Assembly: GCA_003999685.1 (NCBI GenBank)
Contig: CP021232.1
Span: forward strand, 620,001-684,000
Origin: Taiwanofungus camphoratus
Taxonomy: Eukaryota; Basidiomycota; Agaricomycetes; Polyporales; Taiwanofungaceae
Direction: 5' to 3'
DNA length: 64,000 nt
The stretch's first letter is position 1, and every line of letters begins with the position of its first letter. The position numbers were made by a program, and so were the translations under genes. Positions 1 to 12,023 of the stretch are shown here, one piece after another. The notes beneath the pieces are model-generated. The model saw only the letters and a list, made by a program, of their open reading frames with translations, searched no databases and was not told where the DNA came from.

Positions 1-1654
1 TGAGGCTAATTAAATATCTGAAAACCGTTGTCGACATGAGGTAACAGACATAAAGATGCGCAGTAAGGATGCTTAGAGTGTCCGAAAGGAGTGACACGAC
101 CATTGTCATGCCACAGCAGCCCATAGCCCCAACAATCAAGGTGAGGGTTGGAAGATATGGCAATACACCATCCAGAACTCCTATACATGGTAAAACCGGC
201 GAGTCAAGGGAACGAACAACGGAGATTTTCGGCTTGACGACGCACTGCCCCATGCGGAAATTATGCCCAGGAGGGTATAACAAAAGAACCGGCTCAGTTC
301 CGTATTGAGCTTCAAGCCTGCAGGCCAGTTGTTAAGCCACAATAGAGCGTCCTGCATTGACTTGACGAGATAACGCTGTGATGAAGTACAATGAACTGAG
401 TGCATGTCCCATTAAATAGCCGAGCGCAAATTACCTGGAGGAAATATCCAAGCATACGAGACAGCACAAGCTTGTTCTCAATAAGAAACGAGCCGAACGC
501 TACGCCGACTATGATGTCGTTAAGAATTAACCATATGCAATTGTAAAATCTAGCGGTATATCTATTGAGAATTGTTACAATGATGAATTGGCCCCACTTA
601 CTTGATATATCGGGATATGGACTTCACCGATGCGGCATTCTGACCAAGATATAAAATGGGGACCTGCTTGAACACGAAGCACGCCTGCTCAAATCTGATG
701 TCTAATTGTTCAACTTGCGGAAGGTCAATTCACATCACTTCGTTATTCGGATAGCGCACTTACTCGTTACCGACCTATCCTTGACAAAATCCCATGTCGA
801 ATGAAAGACCATAACAAACACCCTCATCGGTTGATGAGATAAGACATGGTCGATAAAAGTTTGAGGCCACGCCAGGCAGGAAGAGGCTATGCAGCTGCGG
901 GCAAGGTCTCTTAGTTCTGCAGAACGTTTATGTGCTTGGTGAGTGACCCTGCTTTGTTCAACGACATCCACAAGCACTTGGGCCAGATTGAGCTACTGAA
1001 CATGAGAAAACATCATTTGCGCCGAGAGCAACATCGTGTACCTGATTCAGCACCCCAGAGTCAAAACTCGATGAGAAAGAGGGGCGAGTGAAATCATGTT
1101 TAAAATCCAAGTCGCCCTCGTCGAGTGTATAACGCCGGACCGCATCGTGTGAATGTTGAGCTGGGAGAATGTCAAGCTCGCGGAAATCAAATGAGTAGAA
1201 CTGCATCAAGTCCCGCCTAGGGCGTTTGTAGTACACAATCTGATATGTGCCTTTTAATGTCATGAGCTTGAATGTCGGCCACGTTATGAAAAGACAAGTC
1301 ATACGTGAGAGAATACCGGAGCCGCTCTCAAGTTGTAATGAAGGATTCGGGAGACCACCATTAACGTTTTTGTTTTCTGCGAACTCGCAGAGGCCAAGGA
1401 TCCTTGGACGATTACGCAAGACGTCCCAGTCTCCTGACGAGCTTATACTTGTCAAAAGCACCTCGGCATCACCTCTCTTCAACAATTTGGTGAAAGCAAT
1501 CAATTATTCAAGCGACTCGAGTAATGAACCGGGGTGTTCCTACCGAATATCCTTGCAGGACACCAGCCACGCATATAATAGGAGAAGTCCAACCATAACA
1601 AAATCCGCTGCAGGCAATGTCGATTGGCCAAAACACGACCAGAGAAGTGCTCAT
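1..1654 (-). CDS. GPI1: GPI1/PIG-Q subunit of GPI-GlcNAc transferase (3' end off window)
   Basis: Subunit of the ER complex that moves GlcNAc onto phosphatidylinositol, the first step of GPI anchor synthesis. Read from the right, exon 1 (1654-1544) encodes an MSTSLVVFWPIDI start, followed by a 67-nt intron. Exon 2 begins near 1476 and includes GTYQIVYYKRPRRDLMQFYS. Further left, family-specific blocks appear in order: VEQLDIRFEQACFVFKQVP (about 620-715), YTARFYNCIWLILNDIIVGV with FGSFLIEN (about 430-575), WLNNWPAGLKLNTEL (about 290-345), then hydrophobic LPYLPTLTLIVGAMG and LLSDTLSILTAHLYV (1-180). The last two lie in the membrane core of Gpi1. PAGLKLN is a hallmark of the family. The C-terminus lies beyond position 1. 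The exon between about 735 and 977 is the least certain join. It is divergent from the gene starting at 1895, with a 240-bp shared promoter. Confidence 0.88.
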
Positions 1655-1807
1655 AATTCAGTACATCTGACTCTATGCTGTCGCAGGAGTCCTCCAGTAA
1701 ATGGGAACGGATTTAAACAATGAAAGGGCACATACCGATGCACAACATACGAACGCTGTCGCGGCGACTTGATCAAGTGAAACTGCTAACAGACTAGGAA
1801 GCTCGTG

Positions 1808-1815
1808 TGACGTCA
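1808..1815. promoter_or_regulatory. CRE-like palindrome TGACGTCA between GPI1 and the divergent gene
   Basis: A perfect TGACGTCA palindrome lies in the 240-bp space between the GPI1 start (1654) and the ATG at 1895. Such sites bind ATF/CREB-type bZIP proteins in fungi. Function here is inferred from position only. Confidence 0.45.
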
Positions 1816-1894
1816 CAGTATTTCACTGATGAGACATCTGTCACACCAAATACTTGGTGCCGCTATTTCATTTCCACCACTCAGTACCTTCCAA

Positions 1895-3392
1895 ATGGCC
1901 GGGGATCAAGAGGATGCGATAAATCTAGTTGTTCACAATTTGACTCATGGAGATTCAGCATCAGCTTCCTCACAAAGCCTCCTTCAATCGGGTCGACGAC
2001 TTGTTGACGTCGCTTCACAAAACGGACGGTGGTATCAACCGAGCAGAAATTTCAACACAACTATCTTCAGTGCGTCTCTTAAACCTGTCTGACTTGCTTT
2101 GTTGAAATACGCAATAATTTAGAAAAATCTAGAAATTCCTTCACATTTTATCTGACCGCACCATCGTATAGGGTAGACGGTTGCTCGTATAACGCGCTCA
2201 AGAAAGACGACATAAAGGAATGGGGAGCCGATCTTATTCCCCCTAATGAATCCGAAATATTCTCTCTGGCAGAATTAGAGGATTTTTCGAGTACGAATCT
2301 TGATCGTCTACTGCCAGTTTCACAGGGCGCTACTTCTCGCCAGCCAGCATTGCCTCTTATAAACAGTGATCTCATAAGACATGCCCGATCTAGCAAAGTC
2401 CATACTGAAGCCACTGAGGAAGAGACAAACAAGGAACACAACAAGAAACGGCGACGGCTTGACGCCTGCTCTCTGTACAGGTTAATTCCACAGGTGAGCT
2501 AATTCGTTGTCAATTCAGAGTGAATACGTCACTACCTCCTTGATGACTGGTTTAGCCCCATTTCTATGCTGTACCCTTTGCGATTCCTACGCTATCGAGC
2601 ATAGGCCCCGTTGATTTCTTTTCGAAGTCAAGTCCAAAACCCATCACGCCACACACATCCGAAACCATCGACAAGTACCTCAATGACCGGTATGCCCGAG
2701 CTGCATGGATCATACCAGTACGCGGCACTCTTCCATGGTACAATTGCTCTTCTGCATCAATACTAGTGATGGGCTCGGGCGGAGAAGTGGCTGCGCCTCA
2801 TCTAGTCTTGCCGACCGCACTTTCGGGGGAATTAGCACCTCCAATCACGAATACTCGTTCAGAAATAGTCTGGACGAATAGCTCTTTGACAGCTTTCTGG
2901 AATTTCCTCTTCTTGCTGAGGAAAGCCTGCAATCTTGGATCAATATCTTTGTCTTTTCATGCAGCGCCCGTGAGCGATATTGTGTCCTCGTCAAAGGAGG
3001 CGTTTCCACCTGGGCACAATGACTCCTATGCATCGTCAGGTTCACCGATAGATGCAAGTGACGGTCTCGAGCGGTCCGCTCGGTGTACTCTCCTCTCTGT
3101 TGATCATATAAAGGTATACCACGAAACGCGTTTTACGAGGCACGTCAGGAACGCGGTACATGCGTGGGCCTACGAATGGAACTGCATACCATCAGCGGCC
3201 TCCTCGAAGCGAGCCGAACAGGTACTTAAGGCTGACGAAGGCACTATGATTGAGCGGGAAACAAGGATAACCGGAATTCGGTCTGATGACGGAAACCTTC
3301 CCGTGGAAATACGTCGAAAGAAAATCAGATTATTCAAAGGCGCCAGGCTTGTCCTTGTCGACGGAAGATCGAAAGGGGTCTTGACATGTTAA
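1895..3392 (+). CDS. Uncharacterised protein, three or more exons
   Basis: I do not recognise this protein. ATG 1895 opens MAGDQEDAINLVVHNLTHGD. A second open stretch (about 2173-2495) reads DGCSYNALKKDDIKEWGADL and later a basic NKKRRRLD block that could be a nuclear localisation signal. A third exon starts after an acceptor near 2554 and stays open to a stop at 3390-3392. The third exon contains YLNDRYARAAWIIPVRG, SEIVWTNSSLTAFWNFLFLL and a basic C-terminal part with IRRKKIRLFKGARLVLVDG. The second exon ends at a clean GTGAGC donor. The exon 1 donor (about 2070-2075) is uncertain. The predicted length is roughly 430 residues. It is divergent from GPI1. Codon use and open exons support a real gene, but no function should be assigned. 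Confidence 0.6.
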
Positions 3393-4217
3393 GATACCCT
3401 TGATTTCTGGATATATATCAACATGCACTCGCACCCCGTAGGTATAATGCTATATATACCTACTTACCATCGCTTGTGGATCTAGGCGACCATGCATACT
3501 ATGCAGGAGGTATCCTCCCTCGACATCATTACTTCGTTCTACTGCGACCCTACGACGCTTTGTAGCTTTCTGTTCCAGCTACATCCTCCAGTCCAGATGG
3601 GATGAAGATGCCAACTGTTGGAATTGCCGACTTGGAGTTGCCTTCAGTGAAAATTGTACGGAGACGGCGTCGGGAGTTCAGAAGGCCAACCAAATGCGCA
3701 TATCAGTCAGTTCCTTGCATTTATCTTGTACAGCCATCATCAATTATATGGCAACGGCTTCCGGTCGTTTTATTGAAAAGATGTTTTATGATTTCCAAAG
3801 TCATTCCTGAAGTAGTTGTCGAATCCAATGCTTTGGGTGGCAGCTAAACATGCATGGTCTCCAAGTTGGATAGGACGTGGTCATTCTGCGGAGGTTAGCT
3901 TACTGACATGTTCACGGTCAGTACCATACATAATCAATCAGTTGATACATGGTGCAGCAAATCTCGTCCATGTGAATCCGGCTTTTGATGGACCCGAATT
4001 TGGCCTTCCTTGTCTACATAACGAAGCAGCATGCACAAGGGGTGCTTCACAATGACTTTTTCCACGCTAGCATCCAATCAGAACAATAATGTGTGGGTCC
4101 ACATTCACACAGCTTGTTATCTGTGACAGGTCACTTCGTACAAAATCCGGGTTGGAAAACAGGTCCTCTTTCCATTGCCCTACTCCGTCTACCCCGTCAA
4201 GCTTGATCAACATTCCC
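3393..4217. other. Intergenic, no gene recognised
   Basis: Only short ORFs with no recognisable motif (for example 3602-3847) lie here. It presumably holds the 3' end of the preceding gene and the promoter of the F-box gene. A TATA-like TATATATA run lies near 3450. Confidence 0.5.
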
Positions 4218-5499
4218 ATGCCACTTCCACCCGAAATCACTGACAGAATCATCGACTTCCTCTGGGATGATACCAAATCATTGCGTCATTGTGCTCTTAC
4301 CTGCCGCCCCTGGCGTGACTCGAGCTATTTTCACTTGTACGCCAGAGTCCCCATCCGCAATCGCACAGTTTTTTGTATCCTACGAGATCTTGTATGGCGT
4401 CGTCCGCAATATTTCGTGCAGACGGAGGAAGTTACAATTGTAGATGAAGACTCAAAGCCGTATGCCCGGTCGGTGCCTCAGGTATTCGGAGAGTATCTGC
4501 CAAACAAAGGCTATCAGCTTTGTCGATGCACAATGGAATGGTCGAAATCCCCTCCATGCGAGCTTTTTTGACTGTTTATCGAGGTGGGGATCGGTTACCA
4601 AAATTGAACTGACCACCTGCACTTTCCGTACGCTCAGTGACTTTGAGCGGCTCGTCTACGAGCTGCCAAAGCTTACGCATCTCACTGGAATCGAGCTCGG
4701 TATAGGAACACTGTCCCTTGAGCCTGTCTGACAGCGAGCTCAAAACCGTCGCCACCCTAGACCACTGTTGAAGGCAGTGCACTTTGAAAAAGTCTCTGCT
4801 GAAGATCTTTCGGCGTTGCTCGAGTGGCTTCTTGTCACAGCGTCTAGCTGTAACAAAAGCATTCAATCTCTTTGTATCCGTCCCACGGCCTTTGCAGCAA
4901 CCAATTGGCATTCAGCGATGGGGAGGCTGCTTCAATCCATTGGTGACTCTCTTCAATATCTGGATATGCCTGTACTTATAGGAGGTAAATTCTGCCTGCA
5001 AGTATTTCGGAACGGTTGTCTAATGCATTGTCCTACAGAACCTCAGTCCGGTCTTGCCCATAGTATTAAATTATATTCGTTAACGATCACATATACTTTT
5101 GCGGAGACATTTCCTCATGCTTGGCAACGAATATCAGGACTCCTCCTTAATATAGAAGGCAGTCACATTCAATACCTCACTTTCGATTTTGTCATATATC
5201 GTGATCCTCTGCATATCCAGTTTTACAACGCTGAAGAGGACCTCGGTTTTGACTTAAAGCCAATCAACGACCTCATCACGCGTACAGCCTTTGCCGGGCT
5301 ACAGAGGGCCAAGATCCGATTCCATTGGCACATTCTTGAATCCGAGATGGCCTTTTCTGAGGTGGAGGCTTTTCAAGCACAGATAGCGATCCGAATGCAG
5401 GAGTTGGATTGGAACATCCGTGGCGTCTTGGAGATGGAACATCTGGTCTTCTTCTTTGAAGCACCCACTGAGGAAGCTTCTCCCCTCCCGACAGCTTGA
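4218..5499 (+). CDS. F-box/LRR-like protein, reading frame interrupted
   Basis: ATG 4218 starts with MPLPPEITDRIIDFLWDD, the N-terminal F-box typical of the large Agaricomycete F-box families, followed by LRHCALTCRPWRDSSY. F-box proteins bind Skp1 and bring targets to SCF ubiquitin ligases. Downstream segments look like degenerate leucine-rich repeats: GSVTKIELTTCTF and LPKLTHLTGIELGIGTL to 4728, and SIQSLCIRP plus the region to a stop at 5499. A 54-nt in-frame intron at about 4985-5038 is likely. Two breaks need explaining. There is a frame change between 4460 and 4565, possibly an intron from GT at 4460 to AG at 4562. An in-frame TGA at 4729-4731 separates two parts that otherwise share a frame. 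The gene is either a recent pseudogene or has an intron I could not place. Confidence 0.7.
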
Positions 5500-6754
5500 A
5501 ATCAGATCGATCAGACATCCCCTGCTTGTCTCTGTCGCAGTTCAATGCTACTACTGTCATAACAACGAAGCGTTGCTGGCGATCCTCCCCTTCAGTTGCA
5601 TGACGCCCTAATCGGACCTATCGACCATTGTGTCCCGCCCCGTTCCATCCTTCCTCTGGTCTTCTCATGCTGGTTCTCAAACTTCAAAAGAATATAATCA
5701 CAACCGGTAGCAGATCTGCCGTTTGTTTCTGTTCAAGCCACCTGTGCCGGAGCTATCTGAGAAACCTAGACCGTGTCCTTTGATTGGCCAGCTGCAACGG
5801 TCAGCCCATCCAGGAATCAATTCAACTCATTTGTACATTTAAATACTTCGATCGAATACTCATGTTTTTTGCTTCGTTCTGCCAGTAGGATTAACACTCC
5901 AATGACTGTAGATATTCACGTTTTGCTGCACGCTTGTCTTCTGCTCAAGCTCGTAATCTTGCGTCTAGGCCTGGTAGTGTGTACTGCCTTCATTGATTCT
6001 TGAAGTACTTCTCTTGGCAGCTACGAGTTTTCCGCTTCGAAACCAGTGCTCACAAAAATGTGATTATGGATTTGATATGTGACATCAAGCAAGATTGCAC
6101 GGTACAGGCGTGCAGACTTCACGAGAATATAGTAACTTGCTCTGGAGTCAATGACTCGCCTTTCATATGATTGGACGTTTGGATTTCTATATGGAATGAT
6201 GTACGTACAGGACCTCTTCAACGGCGCCATACATTGCGAGAATATGATGTGGCAAGACTTCAAAGTAGACCTGACTTGATCAACCCATAGCACCGGAACG
6301 ACCAGTCGTGAGCTTTATTGATACATTTTTGGAGCAGCTCAAGGCTTGTTCTGAAGACGTGGGCGGAGATGGATCGTTGCTAGTTCGCCTCGATAACGAT
6401 GTGATATCATTTCCAAAGTCTGTAGATGGATTCTTGAACATGACCGAGTCGAGCATGTAGCCTTTATACACGCTAGATAGTCTTGGCACAGAGTCATGTA
6501 GAGTAGAGACAAACGAAGCTCAGTAGTGTCCGAAGGCGCCTGCAATCGGCGGTCTCGGGACCGTCAGCGCGACCTGCATTGTACGAGTTGGGCGATCCCG
6601 TCTTGCTGTTTAGTAGCCTGTCCTGTCCATGATGTCAAGTGTTAAGGAGAACGTGCGCTGCTTCTCAATCAGTCCGTTACAGACAGCTCCAATACCTACA
6701 ATTCCTGTAAGAAGTTACTGTGCATGACCTTTACAAGACTAGGACCGGTTGCAT
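5500..6754 (+). other. Gene-poor stretch with possible small multi-exon gene
   Basis: No family is recognisable. Plus-strand pieces have coding character and sit behind acceptor-like sequences. From about 6021 comes an open piece including FETSAHKNVIMDLICDIKQD, to a stop near 6170. From about 6291 comes PERPVVSFIDTFLEQLKACS continuing to a TAG near 6460. They could be two exons of one small gene, or relics. Confidence 0.25.
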
Positions 6755-8272
6755 CTATAAGCCTGCCTTCTCCTTCGCTGCCTCCTCTTCACTGACGACG
6801 CGCCCCTGCAGTGCTTCTGCGACCTCTGCCGCAAGCACGCGTACAGCATCCGCGTCGCGCCCGATCAGCGCTACGTACACACCGCGCTGAAGGAGCGGGT
6901 ACGAGCCGACACGGACACCCACAGCCTTGATGCGCGCCTGGAGCGCAGTCAGATACGGGGCGATCGACGATTCGGGCAGTCTAACCATAGGGGATTCGGC
7001 ATCAGATGCACATAGTCACCGGGATTGAGAACGTGAGGCCTTTCACAGAGAAAAGAGTAAAACAAGGCAAGTAGGAGACGTACGTAGTGAAGATTTGTTG
7101 CCTGGACGGCCGCTCGCTGGCGGGGGGCAGAGGTAAATATGGTGTCAGGCCGTCAAGCATCTTCTGAAAGAGTCTCGGGATCCCCGGGAAGATACATAGC
7201 TTGCCTTCCAGACGGACAACAGGCTGCGTGTCATATAGCAACATGTCGTGTATGCATCATTGTGGATGGGTACATACCACCCACACGTCTGGCGCGATGA
7301 AAAGCACCTCCGCGTTCGCGGGAAACAACGCCATGCGCTCGCGCGCCTGCCGCTGTTCGTCTGTCTGCGTCATGATGTCGGCCCTATGTCGGCTCATCTC
7401 TGTCATGCGCGAGAGCGTCTCGGCGTGGTGAGCAAGTGGTTGATCGAAGGACTTAGCCAGCGAAGCATACGTGATGTCTGGGAGGTGGAATGAGCCATAC
7501 ATCTTCATAGAAAAATAACACCTTACCGTCATGTGTGGGCCCGATACCCCCTGAAGTAATTACAAAGTCGTAGATCTTAACCATCCTCCGGCTCGCTTCG
7601 ATGCTACGAAGCATAAGCTAATCGTGAGCACTCGTAGTCAAAGCTTTCCCTGTTCTAGAGGACATACATGTCGTCTTCTTCATCTGGGATGACTTCTATC
7701 CGCTTCCTGCGCACGTTCAGAGATCCGCACACAAGGCCCCTACTTACAGTCATTCACTCACAGGTCAATTCCATTCTCGAAGCAGAACTTTGCAAAGTAA
7801 TTCGAGTTCCGGTCCAACGTCTTTCCATTAAGAATCTCATCGCTGACCACCGTCAAGGAGTATTAAAGAAGACCATCCGAGATTCCCAGGTATCATGATG
7901 CCGGTATAGTGTCCGCAAGCAAGCCGTTAGATACATTGTGTCCCGTCATCTATCGTAGAGCGCACATGAAAGACAAACACACCCGATGATCAGGGCTGCT
8001 GCAGTCTTGATGTACCTGCCCTCACCGAGGGGATTGCTCGGTATAGGAGACACTGGGAAGTTCCATTCGGTCGGCGGTGCTGCCGTGGACGATGCTGCAG
8101 GCGGGTCACCCAGTACGTTCGACTGAGACATTGTTCGGCGAGAAACTTGTACGCTAGGACTTGCTAGCCGAATGTGCTGAGGGAGAGATGAAATCCGGAT
8201 AGCTGCTGGACGAGCCTGAGAGATATGGCGGGACAGAGGCAACAAACGGAACGCCGCGCTTGCGTGCATCAA
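6755..8272 (-). CDS. CinA/MoaB-type molybdopterin-binding-domain protein, probably mitochondrial
   Basis: At least seven exons read right to left. Exon 1 (8272 to about 7983) begins MMHASAAFRLLPLSRHISQ and is rich in Arg, Ser and Ala with no acidic residues for about 45 positions, as in a mitochondrial presequence. It ends in KTAAALIIG and joins to DEILNGKTLDRNSNYFAKFC, the start of the MoaB/CinA fold. Next come RKRIEVIPDEED, then FVITSGGIGPTHD (the conserved GGxGPTxDD loop), ITYASLAKSFDQPL, FPANAEVLFIAPDVW, VVRLEGKLCIFPGIP and a C-terminal domain with SSIAPYLTALQARIKAVG. The family includes bacterial CinA N-domains and related eukaryotic proteins. The CinA deamidase domain appears absent. 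The substrate is unknown. The stop is at 6755. Confidence 0.82.
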
Positions 8273-8704
8273 CTTGCTATCCCTTCGATGTTTGCTAGAC
8301 CGTGAAGGCGAGAATACTTCCGACAGACAAGAACAAAGTCAAGTCCAGATCTGCAACAGTGCGAAAGTGTGAACCACGCATTTAACAGGGCCCAACCAGT
8401 CAGTATCCATTCTTACGTCGTCAGTTCGAATGATGTGCATGAGATAAGTCTATCATCTGACCGGCGCTAACAAAAACAATGTTCATATCATGCATTCATA
8501 CGGTATGGGGAGGGAACGAGGTCACAACGAGGTATCACTGGATACTCTAGAATACAAAGGAAGGGTTTCACAATATAGCTGAGTGATAGTTACAGGAGTG
8601 CAGATATGTCGATAGAATGTTGGGTAGCGCGAGTAAATCAAACCGAAAAGGCAGTGCAAAAGTCAGAGATAAAGAATGAAAAAATGGGCGCGCGACCTGA
8701 TCCA
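8273..8704. other. Intergenic, no gene recognised
   Basis: The upstream region of the CinA-like gene and the 3' flank of the minus-strand KRE9-like gene. No ORF, RNA or repeat is apparent. Confidence 0.5.
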
Positions 8705-10241
8705 CTACAGTAGCGCGATGCAAAATACGAGTACAGCTGCAAAGAAAGACTTCATGCTGGTGCTTGTGCGTGCAGATCGCTCGGCAGACGACGTTAAGGC
8801 CGTTGGTGCCAAGGACGGCAATGTTGAAGTAGAAGTCGGGAAGGCAGATGAACCGGGTACCCGGGAAGTTATGAGTCCGGACGAAGAAGCAGAGAGGCTT
8901 GGCGCAGCACTGTTCCTAGAGCTGCCTCCGCTCTTTGCTGGCGAAGACGATGCGCTGATGCTCGCTGAAGGGGACCGCAGGGTAGAGGGACCAGCAGGCG
9001 TTGTAAGTGACATTGTTGCGGAGGGGCTTAGGATGGAAGAGGGTACTACGATGGTAGAGGTGTCGCTTGGAACGGGAGAGGAGAAGGATCCAGACATCGA
9101 CGCGAGACTGGTTGAAGATGCAAGTCGAGCGAGGAGACATGGGTCAGAGTCAGATTTGAGGGTTCGCAATGTAAGACAATGATCAACAAGGAGAGAGGCA
9201 GTTGACTTACGTGAAGAAGGGTGAGTATTGGATGTATTGTGTCGCTTCACCTACGGCATTCACGGATGTAAAATTTATGTAGCTGAAAATCAAGAACCGA
9301 CATGGTGAGGCTGCTTCCAATTTGCCAGCATACGGCAACATACTAGGAACCGGAGTTTGGGCCCGCATTCGGGTCAGGCTAGTAAAGAGGGAGATGTGAG
9401 CATACATTGTAAAGCACGAGGAGTCACGAAAGTTTTAGAAATCTCGTCCCAAGTCTGCCAGACTTGTTAGAGTTATACTCGAGCCAATCACGTGGAAATC
9501 AATACTTCAAGACTTGGCCATATTAGGCTGTCAATAAGAACAAGCCTTGGCTGTGCCTGGAGATGCACGGGACAACACATGAGGAAGCGCTATAATCCTT
9601 CAACATGTAAACAATACTCGATGCCACCATGTTCAGTGGTGAAAATGAGTATTGTCCGGAGCCTCAATAGCCAAGTCTTGGATTGACCACTAGCATTCGG
9701 TCCAGGTGACAACAAGGCTCTGACCGACTCTAACTCCGGCCTATTCAAGAAAAGCAGAACACTGAGTCCGTGGTTGGCTTTCGATGATGACATCTCAAGT
9801 ATTAGCCCATAACATCCCGCTTGGAGCTGAAGGCTCCCGAACTGACTTGCAGTACAAGTACCAACGACGCACCGTGAATTGAAGGGAATGTACTGCAGAC
9901 ACATCCGCTGGCTCTATCTGTTGCACGAGGACCTGGGGAAGGCGCTTGGTCTCAGTCTATAGTATCGATCACATGCCCACATACGTCATTTCCGTCGTAG
10001 AGCCCGACAAAGCACGGGCCAATTTCGTTGAGCAGGGGTTGCTCGCCGTCATCGAGCCAGGAAACCGTGCAAGGCTGACCACCGTAACACGTTGACCCGG
10101 TCTTGGGCTGGGTCACCTATGATTCAAAGTATATGAATACGTTGTCGAGAACGCATACTGGGGAAAGCGCACATAAATGGTCGCTTGCACCGAGAGAAGC
10201 GCGGAGCAGAAGAAGGCAAATCCCAAGAAATTCTGCAGCAT
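8705..10241 (-). CDS. KRE9/KNH1-type Ser/Thr-rich GPI-anchored cell-surface protein
   Basis: ATG at 10241 begins MLQNFLGFAFFCSALLSVQA, a clear signal peptide. A 42-nt intron follows, then VTQPKTGSTCYGGQPCTVSW and the remainder of the Kre9/KNH1 N-terminal domain (LNEIGPCFVGLYDG). Next are LVQQIEPADVSAVHSLQFT, a short exon with DPNAGPNS, then YINFTSVNAVGEATQYIQYS. The last exon starts TLASMSGSFSSPVPS, runs through a long Ser/Thr/Pro-rich tail and ends SFFAAVLVFCIALL at 8705, a hydrophobic tail fitting GPI attachment. Family members are secreted and linked to beta-1,6-glucan assembly in yeast; in Agaricomycetes their exact role is unclear. The opposite-strand ORF at 8676-9182 is a shadow of the Ser-rich exon. 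Confidence 0.85.
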
Positions 10242-10702
10242 GACACACGTAGAGACAAAGAAAAGATGACGGTTCGTATCGGTCAAGATGGGATTTATTG
10301 AAGTGTAATGGCCGTATTACTTGAACAGGCACGCTTGCTGGAAGATGGTCAAGAGAGTGGACAGAGAAAGGATCGTGAGGTTTAGGTAAGAATTACGGGC
10401 ATACGCCTAAGTTGCTTTGGGACTCAAGGGGTCGTTGTGTACGTTGTATGGACTGGAGATTCACAGAGCAAAGTCGGGCGGGAAACTGCAGGTCGCCATG
10501 AACACTGGATCATGTGATCGCATCTTTTGTATTTGGAAATCCTGAGAATCCGTGTATGCAAATACATACATTGTCCAAGTACACGTTGAGCAAACTGTGT
10601 GTAAAATAAAAATAACTTCGAGCTCGTGAACCTCCTACAAATAGAATGAATGACTTAAAGAAATGACGAATGGTCTACAAAGACGTCCGTGTCAGACTGA
10701 CA
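10242..10702. other. Intergenic, no gene recognised
   Basis: The promoter of the KRE9-like gene and the 3' flank of the minus-strand membrane-protein gene. I see no conserved element. Confidence 0.5.
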
Positions 10703-12023
10703 TTAAATACGTGTATATACGGGCGGGAGGTCCGCTAGTGCTACATCTAAATCTGAATGTAGAACATCCCTCGTCCCAAATCGTATTCCCGAGTCTACCT
10801 GCATAATGACGGGGGGAGCCATGGCTTGAATGGGCGGCTGTATGTGCGGCAGCTCTGACATAGAATCAGTGGCTCTCCAATATAATGAGAGCCTATAATA
10901 CTGGATATCGGACTGCAGTACGGATTGTGTCTGAGCACTCGTTTCGGTCATTAACGGCTCGTCTTGGGCAGGTGTCGTCATGGCGCGAAGAGCAGATGAC
11001 CGAACCGCACGTTTACCACAAAGGTTTTGTGATGCAGACGGAGTTTGACCTTGATGCTCCCTCATGAGTTCTTCCTCAGGGTCAAGTAGGGTATAAGGAG
11101 TGATCCGAAATGGCCGCAAAGAAGGTGCAACTAGCAATTCCAGATTAGTATGTCAGAAATCACCAAATGATATCACGAAGTGACGGTGCTTTACTTGGCA
11201 AGAACGAGCCTCTGCTATCTCTTCGCATGGCTTTGTACTTGTAAGACTCTGGTCGCCTGCGACTGCAATAGTAAAGAACTAGAAGTGCCCCGGCCAGTGT
11301 CAACAGCCCTCCGACAACTCCACCTACAATAGCCCCAGTTGCATTTGATGAATCCGGAGAAGTAGAGTGTCGTCCGGTACCGTTTAATGAGCTACTTGGA
11401 GAAGGTTGGCTCGGGGACGCCACGGATGAAGTAGACGAAGACAATGAAGATGAGAACGATGATTGGGGCTCAGATATAGGAGTGTACGAGATGGAATCCA
11501 GCATATACGGTGCAACTTCACTGGCCTGGTTTACTTCAATATACAGCGTATGATGCCCTTGAGACAGGTCCTCTGAGGCAAAGAACGTCATACCGTCAGC
11601 CTCGATTTCCATGGAGGGTGCTTGGTAGGATACAAAGTTTCCTCCGTCTATACTGTACAGCGAGACCGGCGGGGTACTATCGGATGTCGATGGCATGACA
11701 GTGCCCATCACCCAAACCTGTGTGCCTGCATAGAGAATCACAAACCTCAGTGCTCGCAGACACAGAATGAGGAGAACTACACACCAACCATAGAAACTAA
11801 ACATGGCATTACATGGTCCGTAGACTTCACTCAAAGTTGAACCGTAGATTTTAGAGTTGCCATTGGTAGTAATGAAGAGCCAAGTGTAGGGGCCATCGGT
11901 TTGATACTGAATTTGGCTGGTATTTGCAGAATCGACGGTAACCGAGGACATGTCAGAATCAAAGAGAGTGGTTGAGCTCTGCTCAAAAGACCGAATGGAC
12001 GAGGGGGGAGACCACACGGACAA
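10703..12023 (-). CDS. Single-pass membrane protein with Ser-rich stalk (start uncertain)
   Basis: A common Agaricomycete architecture. The extracellular part contains TDGPYTWLFITTNGNSKIYG, a short intron after FSFYG (about 11725-11785), then TQVWVMGTV and SLYSIDGGNFVSYQAPS. A Ser/Thr/Pro stalk follows. The transmembrane segment is GAIVGGVVGGLLTLAGALLV, followed by the basic stop-transfer CSRRR. After an intron near 11140-11205 the cytoplasmic tail reads APSLRPFRITPYTLLDPEEE and ends LPPVYTRI at 10703. The ligand and role are unknown. The true N-terminus and signal peptide were not found; another exon between 12030 and 12250 may supply them. MCM4 is divergent. Confidence 0.72.

Noticed and set aside
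8676-9182. 168-residue plus-strand ORF
   Set aside because: It is antisense to the Ser/Thr/Pro-rich last exon of the KRE9-like gene; its Glu/Asp/Ala/Gly composition is the expected mirror of that bias.
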